Source: CAWUEZ02 sp963921355 (GTDB lineage: Bacteria; Pseudomonadota; Alphaproteobacteria; Thalassobaculales; Thalassobaculaceae). From it: a stretch of DNA of 64,000 nt. The position numbers and the translations under genes are program-made. Below are positions 31,591-39,241 of the stretch, in pieces. The notes beneath the pieces are model-generated. The model was given only the letters and a program-made list of their open reading frames with translations, did no database searches and was not told the DNA's origin. How positions within the stretch are numbered: position 1 is the stretch's first letter; each line of letters begins with the position of its first letter. The stretch lies in the NCBI GenBank assembly GCA_963921355.3, contig OZ001190.1, positions 3,782,001-3,846,000 on the forward strand, written 5' to 3'.

Positions 31591-33050
31591 CTACCCGTCC
31601 AGCTTGGCGCGCAGCACCTCGTTCACCATCGCCGGGTTGGCTTTGCCCTGGCTCTTCTTCATGGTCTGACCGACGAAGAAGCTGAACAGCTTGTCCTTGC
31701 CGCCTTTGTACTCCGCCACCTTGTCGGCGTTCTCAGCCAGGACTTCGTCGATCAGCGACTCGATGGCGCCGCTGTCGGAGACCTGTTTGAGGCCCTTTTC
31801 CTCGACGATGGCGGCGGCGTCCTTGCCCGACTCGAACATCTCACCGAACACGTCCTTGGCAATCCGCCCGGAGATCGTGCCGTCGGCGATCAGGTCCACG
31901 AGCCCGCCCAGCGCCTCGGCGGAAACCGGGCTGTCTGACAGCTCCTTGCCGGCCTTGTGCAGGGCACCGAACAGTTCGGTGATCATCCAGTTGGCCGCCA
32001 ATTTGGGGTCGCGACCCGCCACCAGCCGCTCGTACCAGTCGGCGGTCGCCCGTTCCTCCACCAGGATCGCGGCATCGTAGGCCGACAGCCCGAACACCTC
32101 CATGAAGCGGGCTTTCTTCACGTCCGGCAATTCCGGCAGATCGGCCTCGAGCGCCTCGACCCGCGCCGGATCGAGGACCAACGGGAGCAGGTCCGGATCC
32201 GGGAAATACCGGTAGTCGTGGGCATCCTCTTTCGAGCGCATCGAGCGGGTCTCGCCGCGGCTGCTGTCGTAGAGCCGGGTCTCCTGGTCGATGGTGCCCC
32301 CGCCTTCGATGATCTCGATCTGGCGCTGGGCCTCGTACTCGATCGCCTGCTGGATGAAGCGCACCGAGTTCATGTTCTTGATCTCGCAGCGGGTACCCAG
32401 CTCTTCGCCCGGCCGGCGCACCGACACGTTGACGTCGGCCCGCATCGACCCTTCCTGCATGTTGCCGTCGCAGGTCCCGACATAGCGCAGCAGCGAACGC
32501 AGTTTCTTGATGTAGAGACCGGCCTCCTCGGGCGAGCGCAGATCCGGTTTGGAGACGATCTCCATCAGCGCCACGCCGGATCGGTTGAGGTCGATGTAGG
32601 ACTTTGTCGGGTGCTGGTCGTGCAGCGACTTGCCGGCGTCCTGCTCGAGGTGCAGCCGCTCGATTCCGACCGCCTTGGTCGTCCCGTCCGGCAGGTCGAG
32701 CAGGATCTCGCCCTCACCGACGACCGGGTCCTTGTACTGGCTGATCTGATAGCCCTGGGCAGGTCGGCATAAAAGTAGTTTTTGCGGTCGAACACGCTGC
32801 GCATGTTGATCTTGGCCTTGAGCGCCAGGCCGGTCCGCACCGCCTGCTCCACGCATTCGCGATTGATCACCGGCAGCATGCCCGGCATCGCGGCGTCGAC
32901 AAGGCTGACCTGGGTGTTCGGATCGGCGCCGAAATCTGTCGCAGAGCCGGAAAACAGCTTGGCGCTGGAAACCACCTGGGCGTGGACCTCGAGGCCGAGC
33001 ACGACCTCCCACTCGCCGGTATTGCCCTGCAACCTGTATGCGTCAGCCAT
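31591..33050 (-). CDS. gatB: Aspartyl/glutamyl-tRNA amidotransferase subunit B, apparent frameshift
   Basis: The gene encodes GatB, which together with GatA and GatC amidates misacylated Glu-tRNA(Gln)/Asp-tRNA(Asn). It starts MADAYRLQGNTGEWEVVLGL at 33050 and reads correctly through KNYFYADLP. The frame then switches to the adjacent one: GYQISQYKDPVV follows, instead of the in-frame AIRSAST. The minus strand reads CTGCCCAGGGCTAT, one base short of a probable CTGCCCCAGGGCTAT (L-P-Q-G-Y), placing a single-base loss at about 32757-32759. With it restored the protein is 486 aa, the usual GatB length, ending with the YqeY-like tail. This essential gene is probably intact in the organism. Confidence 0.9.
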
Positions 33051-33053
33051 CGC

Positions 33054-34547
33054 TTAGCCCTCCCGCACCAGGGTCGGCAGGGTGTCGAACCCGGCCGCAC
33101 GCTCCAGTGCCCGTCCGACTCGCACCACCGTCGCCTCGTCGAACATCCGTCCGAGGATCTGCAGACCAAGCGGCAAACCGGTCTGCGACAAGCCGGCCGG
33201 AACCGAGATCCCCGGCAGGCCAGCGAGACTGGCCGGGACGGTGAACACGTCGTTCAGATACATCTTGATCGGGTCATCCTCGTTCTCGCCGATGGCGAAC
33301 GCGTCGGACGGCGCCGTGGGTGTCAGCAGAGCGTCGACGCCAGCGCCGTGCTTGTCGAAAACGGTGTCGAAATCGCGTCGGATCAGCGCCCGGACGCGCT
33401 GCGCCTTCAGGTAGTAGGCGTCGTAGTAACCAGCCGACAGCACATATGTGCCGATCATCACCCGGCGCTGAACCTCGGCACCGAACCCCTCACCGCGGGT
33501 GTTGGCGTACATCTCCGCCAGGTTGTCGCCGGCGACCCTGAGGCCGTAGCGCACCCCGTCGTAGCGCGCCAGGTTCGACGACGCCTCGGCCGGCGCGATG
33601 ATGTAGTAGGTCGGCAGGGCGTATTTGGTATGGGGCAGCGAGACGTCGACGATCTCCGCACCCTCGTTGCGCAGCCAGTCGATCCCCTGCTGCCACAGGG
33701 TGGAAATCTCGCCGGGCATACCATCGACCTGATACTCCTTAGGCACGCCGATGCGCAGGCCCTTGACCCCACCGTCGAGCGTGGCGGACAGGTCCGGCAT
33801 CGCCTCCGGCGCGGAGGTCGAATCCTTAGGATCGTGGCTCGCCATCGACTGCAGCAGCAGGGCCGCATCTTCGACGGTGCGGGCCATCGGCCCCGCCTGA
33901 TCCAGCGACGAGGCGAAGGCGACGATGCCCCAGCGCGAGCACCGGCCGTAGCTGGGCTTCATGCCGACAATGCCGGCGAAGCTGGCCGGCTGGCGGATCG
34001 ACCCGCCAGTATCCGTCCCGGTGGCGGCGATCGCGGAGCGGGCGGCGACCGCCGCGGCCGAACCGCCGGACGATCCGCCGGGGACCCGTTTCTTGTCGGG
34101 CGCATCGGTCGAGCGCCACGGGTTTTCGACCGGGCCGTAGTACGACGTCACGTTCGCCGAGCCCATGGCGAACTCGTCGAGGTTGGTCTTGCCGAGCAGC
34201 ACCGCGCCGGCATCCCAGAGATTGGCGCTGACAGTGGATTCATAGGGCGGCACGAACCCGTCGAGGATGTGGCTGCCGGCGGTCGTCGCCACGCCCTCGG
34301 TGCAGAACAGATCCTTGATGGCAACCGCAATGCCCTCGAGCGCGCCACCCTCGCCCTTGGCGATCCGGGCATCCGCCTGCTCGGCCATCTGCAGCGCCTT
34401 TTCCGGCGTCCGGGTGATGTAGGCGTTCAGGTCGGCCGTCGCCTCCATGCGGGCAATGTAGGCCTCGGTCAGCTCGGTGCTGGAAATCTCGCGCGCGATC
34501 AGCTTGGCGCGGGCTTCCGCCAGCGTAAGGTCGGTGAGCGCGGCCAT
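33054..34547 (-). CDS. gatA: Glutamyl-tRNA(Gln) amidotransferase subunit A
   Basis: The 497-aa protein is the amidase subunit of GatCAB, producing ammonia from glutamine for transamidation. The amidase triad is present: K78 in VAIKDL, S160 in GGSSGGS and S183 in GTDTGGSIRQP, the classical GatA form with a TGGSIRQPA block. The ATG at 34547 overlaps the stop of gatC by one base (TGATG); the ORF extends to 34727 into gatC as shadow. The order is gatC-gatA-gatB on the minus strand. It has a normal length for the family and no visible defect. Confidence 0.96.
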   Translation of the reverse strand: MAALTDLTLAEARAKLIAREISSTELTEAYIARMEATADLNAYITRTPEKALQMAEQADARIAKGEGGALEGIAVAIKDLFCTEGVATTAGSHILDGFVPPYESTVSANLWDAGAVLLGKTNLDEFAMGSANVTSYYGPVENPWRSTDAPDKKRVPGGSSGGSAAAVAARSAIAATGTDTGGSIRQPASFAGIVGMKPSYGRCSRWGIVAFASSLDQAGPMARTVEDAALLLQSMASHDPKDSTSAPEAMPDLSATLDGGVKGLRIGVPKEYQVDGMPGEISTLWQQGIDWLRNEGAEIVDVSLPHTKYALPTYYIIAPAEASSNLARYDGVRYGLRVAGDNLAEMYANTRGEGFGAEVQRRVMIGTYVLSAGYYDAYYLKAQRVRALIRRDFDTVFDKHGAGVDALLTPTAPSDAFAIGENEDDPIKMYLNDVFTVPASLAGLPGISVPAGLSQTGLPLGLQILGRMFDEATVVRVGRALERAAGFDTLPTLVREG

Positions 34548-34834
34548 CACTCGACCACCTTGGGCACGACGTAGAACCCGTGAGCGGCTTCGGGCGCGTT
34601 CGCCGTCACCCGGGCCTGATAGCCGCCGTCGGACACCGCGTCCTCGCGCTGAGGCAGGGCGTGGCCGGTCACGCTGGCCATCGGTTCGACGGCGCTGGTG
34701 TCGACCTCGTCCAGCTGCTCCACCCATCCCAGGATGGCGTTGAGCTCGCCGACCATCGCCTCGAGGCGGTCATCGGGAACGCGAAGACGGGCAAGGGTCG
34801 CGATGGACGCGACTGTGGCCTTGTCGAGCGACAT
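34547..34834 (-). CDS. gatC: Glutamyl-tRNA(Gln) amidotransferase subunit C
   Basis: The 95-aa protein is GatC, the small linker subunit that stabilises GatAB. It starts MSLDKATVASIATLARL and carries the VDTSAVEPMASV and DAVSDGG segments of the family. It begins the gatCAB operon, and its stop overlaps the gatA start. About 35-60 bases upstream lies an intrinsic-terminator-like hairpin on the same strand, within the expected leader or just upstream of it. Confidence 0.95.
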   Translation of the reverse strand: MSLDKATVASIATLARLRVPDDRLEAMVGELNAILGWVEQLDEVDTSAVEPMASVTGHALPQREDAVSDGGYQARVTANAPEAAHGFYVVPKVVE

Positions 34835-34869
34835 GGGCTAAGACCGATCCAGTTATTCTCAGAAGCGCG

Positions 34870-34893
34870 AAAAACGGCTGAATTCGGCCGTTT
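34870..34893 (-). terminator. Terminator-like hairpin upstream of gatC
   Basis: On the minus strand AAACGGC and GCCGTTT form a 7-bp stem around an 8-base loop, followed by TTTTT. It ends 36 bases before the gatC start, so it could protect gatC from antisense transcription of ruvX or act as a leader attenuator. On the plus strand no T-run follows. Confidence 0.55.
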
Positions 34894-34918
34894 GAAGGCG
34901 CGGAAGCTAGCACCGCCC

Positions 34919-35377
34919 ATGCCCGTCTGCAAGCCTGCCGACCTGACCCGCCTGCTGCCGCCCGGCGCCCGTCTCATCGGCCTCGATTTCGGCGCCAAGA
35001 CCATCGGTGTCGCAATCTCCGATGCCGCGCTGCGGGTTGCGGCGCCGGTCACCACGATCCGCCGCAAGAAGTTCTCCGCCGACGCCGCCGAACTGGTGAA
35101 GATCGTCGAAAGCCGGGGTGTGGGCGGGTTCGTCGTCGGACTGCCGTTGAACATGGACGGCACCGAAGGTCCGCGCTGCCAGTCGGTGCGCGATCTGACC
35201 GAAGAACTGCTGCTGCGCTGCGATCTGCCGACCATCTTCCAGGACGAACGGATGAGTACCCAGGCGGTCGAACGCGCCATGATCGACGAGGGCGACCTGT
35301 CGCGCCGCCGCCGCAAGCAGTCGGTCGATGCCGCCGCGGCCGCCTACATTCTCCAGGCCGCCATGGATGCCCTTTAG
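34919..35377 (+). CDS. ruvX: YqgF/RuvX-type Holliday junction resolvase-like protein
   Basis: The 152-aa protein matches YqgF/RuvX, an RNase H-fold nuclease involved in 16S rRNA 5' processing. The DFGAKTIGVAISD segment holds the first catalytic Asp. VGLPLNMDGTEG, FQDERMST and a C-terminal DAAAAAYILQ carry the remaining conserved acidic and helical elements. The ATG at 34919 is preceded by no strong Shine-Dalgarno site. It is divergent to gatC and followed 9 bases later by an AEC transporter. Length agrees with the family (about 140-160). Confidence 0.92.
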   Translation: MPVCKPADLTRLLPPGARLIGLDFGAKTIGVAISDAALRVAAPVTTIRRKKFSADAAELVKIVESRGVGGFVVGLPLNMDGTEGPRCQSVRDLTEELLLRCDLPTIFQDERMSTQAVERAMIDEGDLSRRRRKQSVDAAAAAYILQAAMDAL

Positions 35378-35386
35378 GACTCCGCC

Positions 35387-36289
35387 GTGACCGCACTCGT
35401 TCCGGTCTTCGGACTGATCCTAGCGGGGGCATTGCTCGCGCGGGTCGGTCCGCTGTCGGATGACGGCTGGCGCGCTGTCGAGAGCCTGACCTACTGGCTG
35501 CTGCTCCCCGCCCTGCTGATCCTCAAACTCGGCGGCACAGACTTGTCCGGATACACGATCGCGCCGATGGTGGCAGCGATGGCCGGCGCGATCCTGATCG
35601 TGACGCTTGTCCTGTTCCTGCTGCGGCCGGCCACCGGGATCAACGGGCCGACCTATTCCAGTGTGATTCAGGGGGCGATCCGCCAGAACACCTATATCGG
35701 CGTGGCCAGCGTCGGCGCCCTGTACGGCGCCGACGGCGAGGCGCTCGCCGCGGTCGGCATCGCCGCGGTGATTCCGCTGGTCAACGCGCTGTCCGTCTGG
35801 GTGCTGACCCGCATGGCGGGCGATCGGCCGGCGGGTGCCAGGCAGGTCCTGGTGGCCGTCTTCAGCAATCCGATCCTGATCGCCTGCCTGATCGGGATAG
35901 CCCTGAACGTCACAGGCATCGGACTGCACGCGTATCTCGCGGAAGGGTTGGACCTGCTGGCCCGCGGCGCGCTGGCCCTCGGCCTGCTTTCCGTCGGGGC
36001 GGGGTTGCGGTTCTCGGTGCTGCGGCGCGGGTGGCCGGCCCTGCTGCTGGCAAACGCGATGAAACTCGGCGTGGTGCCTGGAGTGACCCTGCTGCTCGCC
36101 GCGCCACTCGGCCTGACCGGGGTTGCCCTGCAGGTCGCCGTCCTGTTCAACGCCCTGCCGAGTTCAGCCTCGTCCTACGTCTTCGCCCGACAGCTCGGCG
36201 GCGATCACGAGCTGATGGCCGCCATCCTCACCACTCAGGTCGTGATGGCGGCGGTGACGGTCCCCGTGTTCCTGGCCCTGGTCGGGTGA
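35387..36289 (+). CDS. AEC-family (auxin efflux carrier-like) transporter
   Basis: The 300-aa membrane protein has ten hydrophobic segments and the typical AEC pattern: an N-terminal PVFGLILAGALLAR, a mid-region QGAIRQNTYIGVASVGALYG and a C-terminal LPSSASSYVFARQLGGD. Bacterial relatives export dicarboxylates, malate or similar acids. The start is a GTG 9 bases after the ruvX stop; the genes are probably co-transcribed. It converges with the MAPEG gene, with 15 bases between stops. Substrate unknown. Confidence 0.88.
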   Translation: MTALVPVFGLILAGALLARVGPLSDDGWRAVESLTYWLLLPALLILKLGGTDLSGYTIAPMVAAMAGAILIVTLVLFLLRPATGINGPTYSSVIQGAIRQNTYIGVASVGALYGADGEALAAVGIAAVIPLVNALSVWVLTRMAGDRPAGARQVLVAVFSNPILIACLIGIALNVTGIGLHAYLAEGLDLLARGALALGLLSVGAGLRFSVLRRGWPALLLANAMKLGVVPGVTLLLAAPLGLTGVALQVAVLFNALPSSASSYVFARQLGGDHELMAAILTTQVVMAAVTVPVFLALVG

Positions 36290-36304
36290 TCGATCGCTCC
36301 GACG

Positions 36305-36703
36305 TCAGATCAGAACCGATCCCAGCATCATGAGCGAAGCGATAAAGCCCACCGACCACGCCACCGTGCGCAGATAGGGAACACCGAAACCGTAGAGTGG
36401 GACATACGCCACCCGGGCCGCCAGATACGCCATAGCGCAGCCCTCGGTGAAGGGCGTCGATGCGCCGGACAGGACAACGACGACCACGGCGACAGCAAAC
36501 AGCAGCAAGCCTTCGATGTGATTGTTGTAGGCGCGCTCGAGCCGGGCGGTCACACCCGAAAGTGCCCGTTTCTCATCGCGCGCCGACGCCAGGTAGCTTG
36601 GACCCAGTTGGAAGTTCGCAGGAACGGCCGCCAGCACGAGCTGAGCCGCCCAGAGCAGGCCGGCCCAACCGAGAATCCAGACCTCAAAGCTCAGATCATT
36701 CAT
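36305..36703 (-). CDS. MAPEG-family membrane protein
   Basis: The 132-aa protein has four hydrophobic segments and the MAPEG signature (ARLERAYNNHIEGLLLFA near the centre, and a C-terminal ARVAYVPLYGFGVPYLRT), as in microsomal glutathione S-transferases and their bacterial relatives. It probably sits in the inner membrane. The start at 36703 is chosen because the remaining ORF upstream runs through the repeat region. Enzymatic activity in bacterial members is often untested. Confidence 0.88.
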   Translation of the reverse strand: MNDLSFEVWILGWAGLLWAAQLVLAAVPANFQLGPSYLASARDEKRALSGVTARLERAYNNHIEGLLLFAVAVVVVVLSGASTPFTEGCAMAYLAARVAYVPLYGFGVPYLRTVAWSVGFIASLMMLGSVLI

Positions 36704-36769
36704 GCGTGTGTCCGATCGGCGGTGGGTGGGTATTGCCCTGACGATACCATCTGGAGGAAAGGCGCCGAG

Positions 36770-36866
36770 AAGGTCCCGGCCTCTACCAATCGGTCGAGCC
36801 GGGATGACGATCGGAGTTCTGACCTTTCCGTCATCCCGGCGGCGCGGAGCGACGGCCGGGACCTCG
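36770..36866. repeat. Inverted pair of family-B repeat
   Basis: AGGTCCCGGCC…GCCGGGATGAC (36770-36809) and GTCATCCCGGC…GGGACCTCG (36830-36866) are inverted copies of one unit, related to 31395-31463. They fill most of the 244-base gap between the MAPEG gene and the CoA-transferase gene; no ORF is credible there. Confidence 0.65.
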
Positions 36867-36947
36867 AAAAAGACCAGCCGACAGCTTGCCCCGCCGCCCC
36901 GGCGTGCTCTAGGACAGGGGCACCCTGTCGCCGCCGGATGACTCCCC

Positions 36948-38189
36948 ATGACCGACCCTATCGACCCGACCGCGCCGATGGCGCTCGACGGCCTGCGCGT
37001 CGTCGACTGCTCGCGCATCCTGGCCGCCCCGATCGCCACCCAGACCCTGGGCGATCTCGGCGCCGACGTCATCAAGATCGAACGCCCCGAAACCGGCGAT
37101 GACATCCGCCGCTGGGGGCCCCCGTTCCTGAAGGACGCCGACGGCGCGGATACGACCGAGAGCGCCTATTTCCTCGGAACGAACCGCAACAAGCGCTCCC
37201 TGACCCTCGACTTCACCCAGCCCGAGGGCCGCGACGTTCTGCTGGGCCTGATCGAGAAGGCCGATGTTTTCGTCGAGAATTTCAAGGTCGGCGACCTCGC
37301 GCGCTACGGTCTCGCCTATGATCAGATCCGCGACCGCTTCCCCCGGCTGATCTACGCCAGCATCACCGGCTTCGGCCAGACCGGACCCTACGCCCCCCGG
37401 CCCGGCTACGATCTGCTGGCCCAGGCCATGGGCGGCATCATGAGCGTGACCGGCGACCCCGACGGCCCGCCGACCAAGGTCGGCGTCGCCATCGCCGACA
37501 TGATGACCGGCATGTACACCACCGGCGCGATCCTGGCCGCCTTGCGTCACCGCGACCGGACGGGCCAGGGCCAGCACATCGACGCCGCCCTCCTCGACAC
37601 CCAGGTCACCTGGCTGATGAACCAGGCCATGAACTACCTGGTCGGCGGCACGGTTCCGCACCGGGCCGGCAACGTTCACCCGAACGTCGCGCCCTACGAA
37701 GTGTTCGCCACCACCGACGGCCACGTCATCCTGGGCTGTGGCAGCGAGCGGCAGTTCCGGACCTTCCTCAGCGTCGCCGGCCGCGAAGAGGTCGCCGACG
37801 ACCCGCGCTTCACCAGCAACTCGGCCCGGATCGCCAACCTGCCCGCCCTGCGTGACGTGCTGGCAGGAATTATGGCGACCCGCAGCACCGACGACTGGGT
37901 GGCTGCCCTGGAGGCGGTGAAGGTGCCGTGCGGGCCGGTCAACACGGTCGACCGGGTGTTCGCCGATCCTCAGGTCCAAGCGCGCGAGATGGCGATCCAG
38001 ATCCCCGGACACGCCTATGCGCCCGATGGCATTCCGGCCGTTGCCTACCCGATGAAGCTGTCCGAGACGCCGGCAACCTATCGCCGCCCGCCCCCGATTC
38101 TCGGCGAACACACCGACGAGATCCTGAGCGACGACCTCGGTATGGACGCGGCAGCCATTGCCAGGCTCAAGGAATCCCGGATCGTCTGA
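36948..38189 (+). CDS. CaiB/BaiF-family CoA-transferase
   Basis: The 413-aa protein is a family III CoA-transferase. Visible conserved blocks are the N-terminal VDCSRILAAPIATQTLGDLG, RNKRSLTLDF, a GFGQTGPYAPRPGYD stretch and the VGVAIADMMTGMY segment, whose Asp forms the catalytic acyl anhydride. Such enzymes move CoA between acyl donors such as formyl-, succinyl- or carnitinyl-CoA. It lies immediately upstream of pyrB and is unlikely to share its function. Substrate unknown. Confidence 0.92.
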   Translation: MTDPIDPTAPMALDGLRVVDCSRILAAPIATQTLGDLGADVIKIERPETGDDIRRWGPPFLKDADGADTTESAYFLGTNRNKRSLTLDFTQPEGRDVLLGLIEKADVFVENFKVGDLARYGLAYDQIRDRFPRLIYASITGFGQTGPYAPRPGYDLLAQAMGGIMSVTGDPDGPPTKVGVAIADMMTGMYTTGAILAALRHRDRTGQGQHIDAALLDTQVTWLMNQAMNYLVGGTVPHRAGNVHPNVAPYEVFATTDGHVILGCGSERQFRTFLSVAGREEVADDPRFTSNSARIANLPALRDVLAGIMATRSTDDWVAALEAVKVPCGPVNTVDRVFADPQVQAREMAIQIPGHAYAPDGIPAVAYPMKLSETPATYRRPPPILGEHTDEILSDDLGMDAAAIARLKESRIV

Positions 38190-38208
38190 GGCCCTGCGGT
38201 CGACGCGG

Positions 38209-38237
38209 TTGCGGCCACCCGGTCCGACGCCTATACA
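38209..38237 (+). promoter_or_regulatory. Promoter-like hexamers upstream of pyrB
   Basis: TTGCGG (38209-38214) and TATACA (38232-38237) are separated by 17 bases. The start codon at 38247 follows only 9 bases after the -10, with no Shine-Dalgarno sequence, so the transcript may be leaderless. Confidence 0.5.
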
Positions 38238-38246
38238 AACCCTTTA

Positions 38247-39236
38247 ATGACAGACAGTGCCGCCTCACAGTCCGCGACGTCGACCGACGATCCGGGCCTC
38301 TCGTTCGCGCACCGCCATCTCCTTGGAATCGAGGGGCTGACGCGACCCGATATCGATTTCCTGCTGGACCGCTCCGAGCGGTTCGTCGAGCAGAACCGGC
38401 AACTGGACAAAAAGGTCTCCAGTCTGCGTGGCCGGACGCTGATCAACCTGTTCTTCGAGAACTCGACACGCACCCGGACCAGTTTCGAATTGGCCGGCAA
38501 GCGGCTCGGCGGTGACGTCATCAACATGTCGGTCGGCACGTCCTCGATCAAAAAGGGCGAGAGCCTGATCGATACCGCGATGACGCTGAACGCCATGCAC
38601 CCGGACGCCCTGGTGGTCCGCCACGCGGAGTCCGGAGCGGTCCAGCTGCTGGCGGAAAAGGTCAACTGCTCGGTGATCAACGCCGGCGACGGCAGCCACG
38701 AGCACCCGACCCAGGCGCTGCTGGACGCCCTGGCCATCCGACGCCGCAAGGGCCGGCTGGACGGTCTGGAAGTCGCGATCTGCGGCGACGTCGCCCATAG
38801 CCGGGTCGCCCGGTCGAACATTCACCTGCTGTCGATCATGGGGGCCAGGGTGCGGGTCGTCGCCCCGGCGACCCTGCTGCCGAGCGGGATCGATCGCCTC
38901 GGGGTCGCCGTCCACCACGACATGGAAACCGGCCTCGCCGACTGCGACATCGTCATGATGCTCCGCCTGCAGACCGAGCGGATGCGGGGGTCCTTCGTGC
39001 CCTCGGTGCGCGAGTACTTCCGGTTCTTCGGCCTGGACGGTGAGAAGCTGCAGGTCGCCAAACCGGACGCCCTGATCATGCACCCGGGCCCGATGAACCG
39101 CGGCGTCGAGATCGACAGTCTGGTCGCCGATGATATCGACCGCTCGCTGATCCGCGAGCAGGTGGAAATGGGCGTGGCCGTGCGCATGGCGGTGCTGGAA
39201 GCTCTGGTCGCCCGGCAGACCGAACCTTGGGCGTAG
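38247..39236 (+). CDS. pyrB: Aspartate carbamoyltransferase catalytic subunit
   Basis: The 329-aa protein is the catalytic subunit of aspartate carbamoyltransferase, the committed step of pyrimidine synthesis. It has the carbamoyl-phosphate motif STRTRTSFE, DGSHEHPTQALLD and HPGPMNRG near the C terminus. A 20-residue polar N-terminal extension precedes the usual start of the fold. No PyrI regulatory subunit follows; instead a dihydroorotase-like gene overlaps in operon position, forming the type of ATCase-pseudo-DHOase pair known in other bacteria. A promoter lies directly upstream. No defect in catalytic motifs is visible. Confidence 0.97.
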   Translation: MTDSAASQSATSTDDPGLSFAHRHLLGIEGLTRPDIDFLLDRSERFVEQNRQLDKKVSSLRGRTLINLFFENSTRTRTSFELAGKRLGGDVINMSVGTSSIKKGESLIDTAMTLNAMHPDALVVRHAESGAVQLLAEKVNCSVINAGDGSHEHPTQALLDALAIRRRKGRLDGLEVAICGDVAHSRVARSNIHLLSIMGARVRVVAPATLLPSGIDRLGVAVHHDMETGLADCDIVMMLRLQTERMRGSFVPSVREYFRFFGLDGEKLQVAKPDALIMHPGPMNRGVEIDSLVADDIDRSLIREQVEMGVAVRMAVLEALVARQTEPWA

Positions 39237-39241
39237 AACCA

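Noticed and set aside
31591..33012. gatB starting at 33012 as an uninterrupted 473-codon ORF
   Set aside because: The first ~80 codons of that frame read MGGRARPRGP-type shadow, while the true GatB N terminus (MADAYRLQGN) is in the other frame; the frameshift model explains both parts.
32982..34574. A 530-codon plus-strand ORF antisense to gatA
   Set aside because: It lies entirely opposite gatA, is Arg/Gly-rich without motifs, and gatA itself is complete and conserved.
34835..34918. A T-box or other riboswitch controlling gatCAB
   Set aside because: The segment is only 84 bases, too short for a T-box, and lacks the conserved T-box sequence; only a simple hairpin with a T-run is visible.
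39227..39241. A TTG start for the dihydroorotase-like gene
   Set aside because: It would overlap the pyrB end and adds residues not seen in the family; the GTG at 39242 sits just past the pyrB stop.
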